From the NCBI RefSeq assembly GCF_030325625.1, contig NZ_JACAIS010000003.1, forward strand, positions 310,001 through 374,000: 64,000 nucleotides of DNA, read 5' to 3'. Source of the stretch: Sphingobacterium sp. N143. GTDB lineage: Bacteria; Bacteroidota; Bacteroidia; Sphingobacteriales; Sphingobacteriaceae. The first letter of the stretch is position 1, and the number at the start of each line of letters is the position of its first letter. The notes below the pieces were generated by a model that did not search any database, was not told the origin of the DNA, and saw nothing but the letters and a program-made list of their open reading frames with translations. A program made the translations under genes and the position numbers. Positions 36,009 to 45,840 of the stretch are shown here, piece after piece.

Positions 36009-36512
36009 TTACTTATGGTTAAGACAACGTACCGTGACGAGCAATTGCCCGATATGCCGTTGCGCATGTTCAGCAGCATGAAATAACAAACCGATCAGGG
36101 TAGTAGGGATACGTTTTCTTCCAAGAAAACGGGTTTCAGTCAATGTATTTGGGACAATCAATGCCAGCTGGGTCAGAGCCCGATCGATCTGTACATGAAG
36201 TTGTTCAAGTAATAAAGAAGAATTTATGTTGTAGTCTATTCGTCCTTCCTTATCTAAATCATCAAACTGTTGAGCTGATAGTGATTTACCATCGGCATAA
36301 GTAAACATGCGATCAATCACTCCACTGATATGCTGCAGATGAAACCCTATACTGGCATTGCCATACGGTCTCTCCCATAACTGCTCCACGGCAAGGTTCT
36401 GAACATACTTATTAGCATCTTCTTCCACCTGAAGAAGTGCATGAGCCACAGGCTGTAACAGATCAGGTATCCCGCTAACCGGCCCCCGCATCCATACTTC
36501 AAGATTTTCCAT
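36009..36512 (-). CDS. DinB-fold protein
   Basis: 167 aa from the ATG at 36512 (MENLEVWMRGPVSGIPDLLQ); the frame extends to a TTG at 36551. It is a four-helix bundle of the DinB/YfiT type, with His in SIGFHLQHISGVIDRM and LLFHAAEHAQRHIGQL, the positions that bind a divalent metal in the fold. Members act as thiol-dependent transferases or have unknown roles; no specific function can be given. Confidence 0.82.
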   Translation of the reverse strand: MENLEVWMRGPVSGIPDLLQPVAHALLQVEEDANKYVQNLAVEQLWERPYGNASIGFHLQHISGVIDRMFTYADGKSLSAQQFDDLDKEGRIDYNINSSLLLEQLHVQIDRALTQLALIVPNTLTETRFLGRKRIPTTLIGLLFHAAEHAQRHIGQLLVTVRCLNHK

Positions 36513-36590
36513 ATTTCTATTTACTTTAAAGTTGTACCTCACCTCAGCCAATCGCTGTGTTAACTTCCATCAATTTATCTTAAAATAAAT

Positions 36591-36621
36591 TTGCATAGTG
36601 TAAAAAATACACATATATTTG
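36591..36621 (+). promoter_or_regulatory. Promoter of small RNA copy 3
   Basis: TTG (36591-36593), 20 bp, TATATTTG (36614-36621). The spacer holds the perfect dyad GTGTA-AAAAA-TACAC. Confidence 0.72.
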
Positions 36622-36625
36622 TGCT

Positions 36626-36691
36626 ATCATAATTTAGGTTTATAATTGGTTATTGAAGGTTTTCATTCTCCCCGTTTGAAAACCTTTTTTT
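36626..36691 (+). ncRNA. Small RNA, copy 3 of a four-member family
   Basis: About 66 nt, body TATCATAATTTAGGTTTATA then ATTGGTTATTGAAGG, with the same terminator stem and loop. It starts 114 bp upstream of, and on the opposite strand to, the DinB-like gene, only 1.8 kb from copy 2. Confidence 0.75.
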
Positions 36692-36861
36692 ATTTATTCA
36701 TTTTGACTCTCCCTTAATCTGTCGATCAGCTATTAAACTAATCCGCGCCCCTTCCAATGGTAAGAAATTCTTACTATCACATTATTTATAGCAATATACA
36801 TATAACAAAAACAGCAGTATCTATCATTGATATAAAAAATAAATGATAGAAAGCTACATAA

Positions 36862-36895
36862 ATATAAAGAGAGATGCATTCATCTCTCTTTATAT
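36862..36895 (-). terminator. Hairpin terminator of the Gfo/DUF1080 operon
   Basis: A perfect 15-bp A/T-rich stem (AAAGAGAGATG / CATCTCTCTTT core) with the loop CATT lies 34 bp after the oxidoreductase stop; the 3' arm on the reverse strand ends in TTTATATT. Confidence 0.6.
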
Positions 36896-36928
36896 AATTC
36901 AGTGCAGATCATGCCCACAAAGATTGCC

Positions 36929-38344
36929 TTACATCTTGTAATACTGTTCCCATCCTCTAGCTGGAGGAGGTCCAGCCAATAGTGCATTGGCGAACTTGTC
37001 ATTGACAATCTCCTTTTTCTCGGGATCAAAAATCAACTTCGAATTTAAGCGCTGGGCAATGACTCCCAAACAAAATACCTGACTCAGGGGGCCGGCTATT
37101 TCAAAAGCAGATCTTGTTTTTTCCTCACCTTTACAAGTCTTCAGGAAGTTGGCAAAATGATTTGAAGGTGACTGCGGCACTTCAGGAAGACGGGACTCCA
37201 GTTCTTTAGCTTTGGCTTCTGGAATAATCTGTAAGGTACTTCCATGCGACCCACCTTTGAACGTCAGCTCTTTTCCATAAATAATTTTACCGGGATTCAA
37301 TTTTGCAGGTTCAAGCTTACCGGTACTTGGTGCAGGAATATTAGGATCCAGTCCCGAAATACCATAGCCTTCGGGGATAGGAGGTAAGTTATCCAATCCG
37401 TCGTACCAATTAATGTCTACAGCTGGCATTTTCCTGCGTTTGGGAAAATGGAACTTTAGTGTAGAAGACATCGGAAAAAAATAAGAGTTATGCCCATCAA
37501 GTTTCACTGCAGCTATTTCCGTCGGTAGCCCCAGTTCCAGAAACTCATGCGCAGTATCTAAGATATGCGCTCCCCAGTCTCCTAGTGCCCCCATACCGAA
37601 ATCGTACCAGCAGCGCCATTGCCCGTTCACAAAATCTTTATTGTAATTATGACCTATGGTCTGCATCTGCCACAGATCCCAGTCCAAAGTTTCTGGCGTC
37701 ATTTCTGCTGCCGGAAAACCTTTCATATTCACATCCCAGCCATGCCACCTACGTGGCATGTTCATATGGGCATCAATACGGCTTATATCTTTAATGATAC
37801 CGGCATCCTTCCAAGTCTTGAACTGAAAATAATTTCCCTCAGAATGCCCTTGGTTTCCCATCTGAGTAGCGAGTTTAGGATTTTTCTTAGCCTTATTTGC
37901 CATCAGTTCAACTTCCAGAAAAGTTCTTGCCATTGGCTTTTCCACATACACGTGTTTGCCCAAATCCAAAGCCAGCATCGTAATGGCGAAATGTGAAAAA
38001 TCAGGCGTACCAACACTCACTGCGTCAATCTGATTAGCCATTTTATCAAACATCACTCTAAAATCTTTGAACTTTGGGGCATCCGGAAACATGCCCAAAA
38101 TCTCCTGCGTATGTTTAGCTCCGAGATCTACATCACAGAGTGCAACAATATTACAAAGCCCCGTTTTATAAAGTTCCTTGATAATCTCAGCAGCCCTATT
38201 CCCCAAACCTACACATGCTAAGTTAACTCGTTCGTTCGGTTTCGCCAGATTGACATTCCCCAGTACACTATTTGATAACATCACTGCACCGGCAGCCATC
38301 ACAGATTGTTTAACAAAGCTCCGGCGAGATAAATAATGATTCAT
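36929..38344 (-). CDS. Gfo/Idh/MocA-family oxidoreductase, Tat-exported
   Basis: 471 aa. The N-terminus MNHYLSRRSFVKQSVMAAGA is a twin-arginine signal, so the folded enzyme with its NAD(P) is exported. A Rossmann motif (VNLACVGLGNRAAEII), the family GKHVYVEKPM motif with the catalytic Lys, and a C-terminal alpha/beta domain with long insertions follow. Tat-exported members of this family oxidise sugars, often at C3. It forms an operon with the DUF1080 hydrolase (gap 110 bp), which fits a 3-keto-glycoside route. Confidence 0.92.
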   Translation of the reverse strand: MNHYLSRRSFVKQSVMAAGAVMLSNSVLGNVNLAKPNERVNLACVGLGNRAAEIIKELYKTGLCNIVALCDVDLGAKHTQEILGMFPDAPKFKDFRVMFDKMANQIDAVSVGTPDFSHFAITMLALDLGKHVYVEKPMARTFLEVELMANKAKKNPKLATQMGNQGHSEGNYFQFKTWKDAGIIKDISRIDAHMNMPRRWHGWDVNMKGFPAAEMTPETLDWDLWQMQTIGHNYNKDFVNGQWRCWYDFGMGALGDWGAHILDTAHEFLELGLPTEIAAVKLDGHNSYFFPMSSTLKFHFPKRRKMPAVDINWYDGLDNLPPIPEGYGISGLDPNIPAPSTGKLEPAKLNPGKIIYGKELTFKGGSHGSTLQIIPEAKAKELESRLPEVPQSPSNHFANFLKTCKGEEKTRSAFEIAGPLSQVFCLGVIAQRLNSKLIFDPEKKEIVNDKFANALLAGPPPARGWEQYYKM

Positions 38345-38454
38345 ACAAAATGATTATTTTAAGGGCACTCAGGCCCGATTTACTTTCTAATGATCATATC
38401 AACTATTCATGTCCGGCAGTTTCTCCAACAACATGAACATGCTATATGCTCCGA

Positions 38455-39846
38455 TTAATTAGGTGTATTAATTTTTATACTGCGAAATGAAACGCGATCG
38501 CCATGATCCTGCAATAGGATAAATCCTTCGTTGGCTTCACCAAAATTTTCCCAGTCCTTATATTTACTGATCGCCACAAGGTCTTTAAACTCCTTCGAGC
38601 CCCGCTCATAAGTCAACATTTTGATACCATTCAAATAATGTTCCACCTTATTATCTGCTGTAACGACAACTCTTCCCCTGTTCCATTCACCAATCGGTCT
38701 ACGTGCACGCTGGTCTCTATTGGAAGTGATCAGGTCATAAAGCGATGATAAGGTACGGTTACCATCTCGCCCCAGCTTTGCATCAGGATGCAAAGCATCA
38801 TCAAGCACCTGATACTCCAAACCAATAGCTGATCCTTTTGACTTTTCCTTCAAAGTCACAAAATATTTGACCCCACTGTTTGCTCCAGGGCTTAGCTTAA
38901 ACTCAAATGACAGATCAAACACGGCATATTTGTCCTTGGTCACAATATCACCACCATTCGTAGACTCCCCACCATCCGATTTCAGCACCGTCAATTGACC
39001 ATCTTTAACCTCCCAGCCGTGATCTGGAAACTTATCGCCATGGATACTACGCCAGCCATTGGTACTTTTTCCATCAAATAAAAGTTTGATCCCTTTTTGT
39101 TTTTCGGCATCCGCTACATCATTCGGTTTCAGGTTGACAATATACAGGTCCTTAGGAAACCCCTTGGGAGTAAGGTCTGTCGTTTTTATCTTCACATTTT
39201 TGAAATATACCTTTTTACCATCCAATTCAGCAGGAATACTGTGCACCTGTAAACCGATAAATCCTGTCCGATCGATGGTGTCTACCACATAAGCTACTGG
39301 GATATCATTTACCCAAGTCCGCAATTCATCACCGATTGCCTCAATCCGGATATGATTATACGCTTCTGGCTTATAGGCTTTTTTAGCATTTTCATTTAAG
39401 TCAAGAGGATAAAGCCATCCACGACGGGCTTCATCATATATTCCCCCAGTCCAGGCCCTTGAAGAGGGATCTATTTCAACCTGCCGCCCATACACTCGAC
39501 CACGGCCATCATTGGCATTCGGATCAAGGTGGCTACGTGTCTGAACGCCCGAATTTGTTTGATCTCCCTCGAGCTTAATATCCAGCTCCAATATAAAATC
39601 ACCATATTCCTTTTCTGTAATTAAAAATGAATTAGGGGTTCCTTTTGTCATTCGACCCACGATCGCATCTCCCTCGATCGTATAAGGAGCTTTACCGCCA
39701 ACGGATTTCCAACCATTTAACGTCTTTCCATCAAAAAGATTTACCCAACCTTTTTCAGATCCCTTATCCATTTGTGCATGCGACAAAAAGGCATTTCCCA
39801 TCATCGCTGCCATCAAGACAGATTTAAATAATGTGTTTCTTTTCAT
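38455..39846 (-). CDS. Two-domain DUF1080 (3-keto-disaccharide hydrolase) protein, exported
   Basis: 463 aa. Signal peptide MKRNTLFKSVLMAAMMGNAF (ending SHAQ), then two copies of the DUF1080 laminin-G-like fold: about 30-235 (WVNLFDGKTLNGWKSVGG, SGVQTRSHLDPN) and about 250-460 (IKLLFDGKSTNGWRSIHG, SGVKYFVTLKE, GLEYQVLDDALHP). DUF1080 proteins have been linked to hydrolysis of 3-keto-glycosides. A LacI-type operator lies 225 bp upstream. The duplicated domains may bind and cleave the same substrate or differ in function. Confidence 0.92.
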   Translation of the reverse strand: MKRNTLFKSVLMAAMMGNAFLSHAQMDKGSEKGWVNLFDGKTLNGWKSVGGKAPYTIEGDAIVGRMTKGTPNSFLITEKEYGDFILELDIKLEGDQTNSGVQTRSHLDPNANDGRGRVYGRQVEIDPSSRAWTGGIYDEARRGWLYPLDLNENAKKAYKPEAYNHIRIEAIGDELRTWVNDIPVAYVVDTIDRTGFIGLQVHSIPAELDGKKVYFKNVKIKTTDLTPKGFPKDLYIVNLKPNDVADAEKQKGIKLLFDGKSTNGWRSIHGDKFPDHGWEVKDGQLTVLKSDGGESTNGGDIVTKDKYAVFDLSFEFKLSPGANSGVKYFVTLKEKSKGSAIGLEYQVLDDALHPDAKLGRDGNRTLSSLYDLITSNRDQRARRPIGEWNRGRVVVTADNKVEHYLNGIKMLTYERGSKEFKDLVAISKYKDWENFGEANEGFILLQDHGDRVSFRSIKINTPN

Positions 39847-40070
39847 TGTAATAATTTACTTCATGGGCTTGCGCGCCCGGTTTATTTATTTATCATTGGT
39901 TTTTCGCTTATGGGCTGCAATTCCTTCCAAAAGCAAACTGCCCCCTATAAAGCAATCTTTTTTAGCTGATGCAATTGACAGCTGGAGTTTTTACTTCTAT
40001 CGATCCTTATCCCACCGACTTAATAGAACAATATATTAATTAATATAAGGGAAATGAATCAAACGACACG

Positions 40071-40096
40071 ATTTATTTACGAAAACGTTTGAAAAC
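40071..40096. promoter_or_regulatory. LacI-type operator upstream of the DUF1080/Gfo operon
   Basis: ATTTACGAAAACGTTTGAAA, with the central palindrome AAAACGTTT, has the CG-centred form of LacI-family operators. The same 26 bp are repeated exactly at 45308-45333, upstream of susC (2). No LacI-type gene is in the window. Confidence 0.65.
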
Positions 40097-40104
40097 CGGG
40101 CCCA

Positions 40105-41982
40105 TTATTTATTCGCTATCGGTAATGGTTTTTGATTTCTCTCCGCTCCCGGATAACCAACATTTTGATTAATAACTCCCTTTAGGTTACTGTTTATTGC
40201 CTTTGCTGGCACGGGCCATAAGATGTGATGCACACTGATTTTATATTCTGCCCATTTATGTTTCACCCCTTTGTTATAGAAGTTACTTTTAGAGACCACT
40301 CTATCATACCAAAAGTTCACCCCTACCTGTTTAATATTGGAATTTGTTCCTCCCGGACCACTGATCGCATTGAGATTATAAATACGTCCACCAAAGATTT
40401 CACAAGGTTTCTTGCTCTTGGCAAAGGTATACGCGATCCTAACAAGCTCAATATGCCTATTTTCTTCATAATATAGTTCCCGTGCCCGTTCATCCAGAAT
40501 TTCACCGATATTGATTTCCTCTGCCGTCAACAAAGAGGCTCCCGCCCGCTGTCTCACTTCATTGATGGCCATGGCCGCCTGTCCAAGGTCGTTTTTCCAA
40601 TAATAGCTTTCAGCCAACATTAGGTAAACCTCTGCCGACCGATAAATATACCAGGGCGTCTCGCCGCCCTCCCATTGTGTCTGCAAGGGATCAGGTACGA
40701 ACAACTTATATTGCGGCCATGAAAACCAAAGCCGGATTGAATCTTCGACGCTCATCCCTGCAGGTTTGACTAGGTTTTTGCCATACCATGGGCTTCCACT
40801 ACTCTTTAAACTGGGCTCATTATACTTCAGGTCTTCCATCCTTTTCCAGCTGTCATGATTGAGTATTCCCCTTAAGTCATTATCCTCCTTACCTTTTCTC
40901 CAGATCTGATTACTGAAGTACCATGTTGGACGCAACCGCCCTATTCCACGTCCATAATTTTTATTGAGGTCAAAAGAAGGATCTACCTCATTAGGAGCCA
41001 GTATGATACTGGTACCTGTCTTCCCGTCCGGTGTCTTGATTCCACCGTTATTCCAAAAAGGAACTCCATTTCGCATGGTTCTGATTCGGTCTGATCCATC
41101 TACACCCGGAAAGGAAACCACATACATCAACCCTTCGGTATTCGCTCCATCCAGTTTTGCTTCCACACTATGGAGATCAAACATCAGGTTGGTGTTGGGT
41201 CTTGTCTTATTCGAGGTAAACCTTTCTTTCATCAATGGATGTATGGCCACAATCTCCTTTCCTATCGCTATCGCCCGATCAAAATCCAGCAAGGACATAC
41301 ATACTTTCATCAGCAGTACACCACAAGCAGACTTTGAGGTCCGTCCCCGGTCTACTTTTTCAGGCACCCATTGATAAGCAAATTCTAGATCTGCCCGTAA
41401 TTTCTCCAAAATGCTCCAGCGATCATTACTGTAAAAATCATATTTTGGCTCATTGATCTCTTTATCTATAAAAGGAACATCTCCAAACTGATGCACTAAT
41501 TTAAAATAGCGGTAAGCCCGTTGAAAATAGGCCGTGCCCAGTATGGCATTCTTTTCATTCTCATCCTTAAAAGTTCCCTTATCTATTCTGGAAATAATCA
41601 AGTTGGCATATTTTATCCCCTTATATCCCTCATCCCAATACCAGCCTACTTTTGTTCGATCCGTACTATTGAGATCTGCATCAGGCAGCAGGGCAATATC
41701 CATATCCATCTGGGGGCCAGCTTTATCGGTAGTCCCTTCAACAGCAACTTCAGATTGGATGATTTCCGTCAATATAGGGGCCCCATCACCAAAAAATTCA
41801 TGCCGCATATTCCGTTCACAGGCAGTCAATGCAGCATACATTCCCTGGGCATCCGCCAGTGCTACATCAGGCTCATAAAAAGATAATGGTTTGGGCTTAA
41901 GCCAATCTTTACTACAGGAAGAAGTGAACCCGGCAAGCGTACTTATAGATAACAAGAGTATAATTTTCTTTTTCAATTCCAT
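40105..41982 (-). CDS. SusD/RagB-family outer-membrane lipoprotein (2)
   Basis: 625 aa, at the long end for the family. Lipoprotein signal MELKKKIILLLSISTLAGFT followed by SSC. The SusD fold is shown by the N-terminal motif AALTACERNMRHE, the TPR helices (AILGTAYFQRAYRYFKLVHQ, the typical RAYxYF motif) and the C-terminal region with LMLAESYYWKNDLGQAAMAINEVRQRAG and ERARELYYEENRHIELVRI. It binds a carbohydrate at the cell surface with its SusC, 10 bp upstream. Confidence 0.95.
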   Translation of the reverse strand: MELKKKIILLLSISTLAGFTSSCSKDWLKPKPLSFYEPDVALADAQGMYAALTACERNMRHEFFGDGAPILTEIIQSEVAVEGTTDKAGPQMDMDIALLPDADLNSTDRTKVGWYWDEGYKGIKYANLIISRIDKGTFKDENEKNAILGTAYFQRAYRYFKLVHQFGDVPFIDKEINEPKYDFYSNDRWSILEKLRADLEFAYQWVPEKVDRGRTSKSACGVLLMKVCMSLLDFDRAIAIGKEIVAIHPLMKERFTSNKTRPNTNLMFDLHSVEAKLDGANTEGLMYVVSFPGVDGSDRIRTMRNGVPFWNNGGIKTPDGKTGTSIILAPNEVDPSFDLNKNYGRGIGRLRPTWYFSNQIWRKGKEDNDLRGILNHDSWKRMEDLKYNEPSLKSSGSPWYGKNLVKPAGMSVEDSIRLWFSWPQYKLFVPDPLQTQWEGGETPWYIYRSAEVYLMLAESYYWKNDLGQAAMAINEVRQRAGASLLTAEEINIGEILDERARELYYEENRHIELVRIAYTFAKSKKPCEIFGGRIYNLNAISGPGGTNSNIKQVGVNFWYDRVVSKSNFYNKGVKHKWAEYKISVHHILWPVPAKAINSNLKGVINQNVGYPGAERNQKPLPIANK

Positions 41983-41992
41983 GACTAAACGA

Positions 41993-44900
41993 TTAAAGAG
42001 TAAGGTTTAAACTTAAATTATAGGTTCTGGGGGTTGGATCTTCCTTGGCTGGTATATTATCTGACCGCCAGCTTCTTTCCGGATCACCAAATTTCCAGTC
42101 TTTGGTCCAATAAGCGACATTTCGAACAGAGGCCGAAACACGCAATTGCCGTATTTTAAGCGCTTCCAAAATCGATTGCGGCAGGTTGTAGGACAGCGCA
42201 ATATTTTCCAGTCGGATAAAGGACATGTCCGCGTAGTTGGTTCCATTGTTTTTGGATCCAATACGGGCATAATCATCAATGGGATTTTCAGGGGTCCACC
42301 GTGGAAGGGCATAATCCGTACTTCGGTCCGCAAAATTAGTATTGTTTGCCGCACGGTTAAATGCTGCGAACTGCCCCCAATTGGAATAAAAAAAGAATGA
42401 AAAACTAAGGTCTTTATACCGCAGCTCATTACGCAACGACCATCTAAAACGTGGTGTGGTATACCCCTGAAAAACACGGTCACTATTTGTCAATACCCCA
42501 TCTCTGTCTTGATCAATATATTTAAAATCTCCAGGCTGGTTACCATATTGTGCGGCCATTTCTTCCTCACCCAATTGCCAGATTCCATCACGCCGATAGT
42601 CCCAAATCCGGTCGGGGTCCTCACCGATAAACCATCTGTTATTGATATCATCCGCCTCCTTTTGACCTATGACATTGCCTGCAGCATCCTTAATATCAAC
42701 CATATCACCGTAAAGTTTGACTATCCTTCTCCGGTTAAGCATAAAAACTGCTGTTGCATTCCAGTTAAAATCCCCTCGATTGATGATATTGCCGTTCAAT
42801 GTAATATCAAACCCTTTATTGGACAATTCACCCAGATTGGCTGCAACATTATTAAACCCGATAATACTGGGCAGTTCCCGGTCTACCAATAAATCATGTG
42901 TTGTTGCTGTATAAAAGTCTAGTGCACCAGTCAATTTTCCTTTAAAAACCGAGAAATCCAATCCAATATTGTAGGAGCTTTTACTTTCCCACTTTAACCC
43001 TAAGTTGGCCATTCTATTGACATAGAGCTGAGAAGAAAGGTAAACATTTCCACTGGCATCAATGTAGGGATGTAAACCTGAAGTCATATCAGAAAGAGCT
43101 TCATAAATCTCAATATCACGGTTACCATTTTTCCCCCACGATAGACGAAGTTTACCATAGTCAAGCCATGCCTTTGATTTCTGCATAAAATCCTCTGCAG
43201 TAAAATCCCAGGCAAATGCCAAAGCCGGAAAAGTTGCTCTCGGATTCTGTGCTCCAAAAGCGGAATAGCCATCTCTTCGTATGGAAGCCGTTAGCATGTA
43301 ACGGTCTTTCAAGGAGTAGAATAAACGCCCCATCAACGCATCCCCCGTCCGATAAGTATCCTCGCTTTCGTTCAGAGGAATGGTACCGGCCTGCAAACGA
43401 TGCCAGCCCAGTACATCAGAAGGAACATATTGAGAAGAGCTGGCCTTCGTTTTCCAATACTGCCCTTTCTCAGCATTCTGCAACAAGGTCACTTCAACAT
43501 TGTGGACATCAAATCTTTTTTTCCAACGTAGCACATTATCTAGCTGCCAATTGTAGGTTTTTTCAAAAGTCCGTTCACTACTCCCCCCTTTTGCCTTCCA
43601 TTCAGGATTTTTGGATGATTCATGTTTATAATATTCACGCCAGATAAAGGAAGGTGTAAAATTGGATTGCAGTTCAATACCAAAAGGTAACGTTACAACT
43701 CCGTACAAACTCGAATTCAAGGTGTTGTAATGATCCTTTACATCCCGGAATTGATTATCAAAAAATGGATTGACAGGGGTAACATCTCCTGTTGGCAATC
43801 GTTGAAAAGGACTACTGGGATCGTCTATATTATTTGATCCATAAGGCGATATTACGGCGGATTGCCTCCAATCCGCTTTTAGAAAACCTTCATTTCTAAC
43901 GGCAAAATTGGTATTGGCCCCCACTTTGAGATAGGGTGTAATTCTCGTCTCCAGATTTAGCCTTGTCCGGAAATTCCGGAATCTATTTCCCGTCACTACC
44001 CCCTCCCGGTCTACATGATTTAAGGAAAAATAGTAGTTAGAGGATTCATTACTATTGGATACAGCAATGGAATAATCCTGCTGTATACCTTTCTGAAATA
44101 CCAGATCTTGCCAATCTGTGATCCTATTGTTCAGGTAATTTTCAATTTCAGGTGTCTTCAGTTCCAGCCTGGAAAGCCATGTTCTGACCAATTGATCTTC
44201 AGTCACGTTGTCAACCGGATCTTTTTGGTCGTAATTGAACCAGTCTAACTGACTTACCCCACTAAGCTTCCTGGGGTCCACAAACATCTCTGGATGTTCT
44301 TGAAGATAATCATCGGTTCGCCGTCCCACCTCAAAGTCGTAGCGGTAATTCAGAAATTCGCCGGCATTCATCACAGGTGGCATCCCTGCAGTTTCAACCA
44401 TACCGAAATTGCCATTGAATGTAATCGTAGGCTTCCCTCTTTTCCCACGTTTTGTTGTAATCAATATCACACCATTTGCAGCTTTGGCACCATAAACAGC
44501 TGTAGCGCTTGCATCCTTCAAAATGTCGATCGACTGAATATCATTGGGATTTATATCAGCAAAACTGCCATCGAAAATAACACCATCCACAACATTCAAC
44601 GGACTGCTTCCTGCTTTTAATGTCCCCTTCCCGCGCACAGTGAGATCCGCATCACCTTTGGCCGAATTCCCCTGACCGATCACCAGACCAGCCGCATTCC
44701 CCCTTAACAGATCCTGAACTGACCGTGGGGCTTCCTTTTCCAATTTTTCTGCCTGTACAGAAGCAACAGCCCCAGTCACATCTTTACGCTTGGCCGTTCC
44801 ATAGCCGATCACAACCACTTCATCCAGATTTTCAGTAGCGGCAACTAAAGTAACCTGTACCGCTCTCCCACTTTGTACCTCAAGCTCCTTGGGCAAAAAG

Positions 44901-45160
44901 CCTGTATGTGTAAAAGATAAAGTAACTTTAGGAAGGTTATCCTGTACTTTTAGGCTAAAATGTCCTTTGCTGTCTGTTACCGTCCCTATGGAAGTCCCTT
45001 TGACCGAGACACTCACCTTTTCCAGAAAACTCCCATCTTCTGAGGTGACAATGCCCTTCAATTCAAGCTGATGCTCTTGTGCATATACCCTTTCAGCACA
45101 TAATATGAAGCCCCAACAGCAGAACAAAAGAAAATAAAGTAAACAATTAGATTTTCTCAT
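41993..45160 (-). CDS. SusC/RagA-family TonB-dependent outer-membrane transporter (2)
   Basis: 1055 aa. Signal peptide about 1-28 (MRKSNCLLYFLLFCCWGFIL), carboxypeptidase-regulatory-like domain (LKGIVTSEDGSFLEKVSVSV), TonB-box region DEVVVIGYGTAKRKDVTGAV, plug (LTVRGKGTLKAGSSPLNVVD) and a barrel ending LNLSLNLTL. No STN domain. It imports the oligosaccharide handled by the co-transcribed SusD. The LacI-type operator at 45308 and the shared one at 40071 tie it to the DUF1080/Gfo genes. Confidence 0.95.
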   Translation of the reverse strand: MRKSNCLLYFLLFCCWGFILCAERVYAQEHQLELKGIVTSEDGSFLEKVSVSVKGTSIGTVTDSKGHFSLKVQDNLPKVTLSFTHTGFLPKELEVQSGRAVQVTLVAATENLDEVVVIGYGTAKRKDVTGAVASVQAEKLEKEAPRSVQDLLRGNAAGLVIGQGNSAKGDADLTVRGKGTLKAGSSPLNVVDGVIFDGSFADINPNDIQSIDILKDASATAVYGAKAANGVILITTKRGKRGKPTITFNGNFGMVETAGMPPVMNAGEFLNYRYDFEVGRRTDDYLQEHPEMFVDPRKLSGVSQLDWFNYDQKDPVDNVTEDQLVRTWLSRLELKTPEIENYLNNRITDWQDLVFQKGIQQDYSIAVSNSNESSNYYFSLNHVDREGVVTGNRFRNFRTRLNLETRITPYLKVGANTNFAVRNEGFLKADWRQSAVISPYGSNNIDDPSSPFQRLPTGDVTPVNPFFDNQFRDVKDHYNTLNSSLYGVVTLPFGIELQSNFTPSFIWREYYKHESSKNPEWKAKGGSSERTFEKTYNWQLDNVLRWKKRFDVHNVEVTLLQNAEKGQYWKTKASSSQYVPSDVLGWHRLQAGTIPLNESEDTYRTGDALMGRLFYSLKDRYMLTASIRRDGYSAFGAQNPRATFPALAFAWDFTAEDFMQKSKAWLDYGKLRLSWGKNGNRDIEIYEALSDMTSGLHPYIDASGNVYLSSQLYVNRMANLGLKWESKSSYNIGLDFSVFKGKLTGALDFYTATTHDLLVDRELPSIIGFNNVAANLGELSNKGFDITLNGNIINRGDFNWNATAVFMLNRRRIVKLYGDMVDIKDAAGNVIGQKEADDINNRWFIGEDPDRIWDYRRDGIWQLGEEEMAAQYGNQPGDFKYIDQDRDGVLTNSDRVFQGYTTPRFRWSLRNELRYKDLSFSFFFYSNWGQFAAFNRAANNTNFADRSTDYALPRWTPENPIDDYARIGSKNNGTNYADMSFIRLENIALSYNLPQSILEALKIRQLRVSASVRNVAYWTKDWKFGDPERSWRSDNIPAKEDPTPRTYNLSLNLTL

Positions 45161-45307
45161 AAATTACGATTTATTGATTAAAAAACAATATTAAACTAAA
45201 AGAGGAAGAAAAAAACTCTTATTAGCGCTTAATATCAATTGGTTATTATTTAATTAACGCAAAACAATAGTATTAATTAATAACATTCAATAAAACGATT
45301 TTAAATT

Positions 45308-45333
45308 ATTTATTTACGAAAACGTTTGAAAAC
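45308..45333. promoter_or_regulatory. LacI-type operator upstream of susC (2)
   Basis: Identical over 26 bp to 40071-40096, in the same orientation, 148 bp before the susC start. Core AAAACGTTT. Confidence 0.65.
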
Positions 45334-45631
45334 TCAAATTGAGGGATAAAACAGTGTACTCAAGGATCACAATGCAACAACTAAAGCGATAAAATTCAAT
45401 TCAAAACTTGGCTATAATTTTACTAAAAAAGAACACACAAAAAACATAACTACCAATAAATCAATAAAATAAAATTGAGACAAAAAAGCAGTTTTTTGAG
45501 ACAAATAGTTACTTTATCTTCTTATTTTTTTCCGAAATTTATAAGGAAAAGAGCTTAAACACCAAGGTATAAACAAAGAACTTAATTATCCTATAAAAAT
45601 AATTAAAACACAAAAAAAGAAATAAAAATCA

Positions 45632-45778
45632 CTACCCAAGCGCTAATATGTTTTTGAACACAGCAATTTCACACACTTCCTTTACATCCACTTCATGTCT
45701 GATATAGCCGTAAGCTAAAAACCGACCTGAGCTATCAGTCAATTGACAGGTTAAACCTGAAAATTTGAAGGTTGCCAT
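45632..45778 (-). CDS. Short ORF, 48 aa, unknown; perhaps a gene remnant
   Basis: ATG at 45778 to TAG at 45632, product beginning MATFKFSGLTCQLTDSSGRF and ending FKNILALG. The residue mix looks protein-like and the base composition is richer in G+C than the flanks. A TGA directly precedes the ATG, preceded by a further open run (NKAQQASKAV) in that frame, so this may be the remains of a longer gene. No family recognised. Confidence 0.35.
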   Translation of the reverse strand: MATFKFSGLTCQLTDSSGRFLAYGYIRHEVDVKEVCEIAVFKNILALG

Positions 45779-45840
45779 TCAAACAGCTTTAGATGCTTGT
45801 TGAGCTTTATTTAAAAATTAAAAAAAAATTATAAAAAAAG

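Larger units (their letters stand above)
36513..36928. other. Intergenic region with small RNA copy 3
   Basis: It holds small RNA copy 3, a terminator hairpin and an imperfect dyad CTATCATT-N12-AATGATAG near 36821-36849. No ORF is supported. Confidence 0.4.

Noticed and set aside
40032-40047. Perfect 16-bp palindrome TATATTAATTAATATA
   Set aside because: Consists only of A and T in a very AT-rich spacer; no link to a promoter motif was found, so chance is likely.
40081-40096. CGTTTGAAAAC occurs both in the LacI-type operator and in the terminator arm of the small RNAs
   Set aside because: Eleven shared AT-rich bases in two different structural settings; in the RNAs they are fixed by pairing with GTTTTCA. 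Treated as chance.
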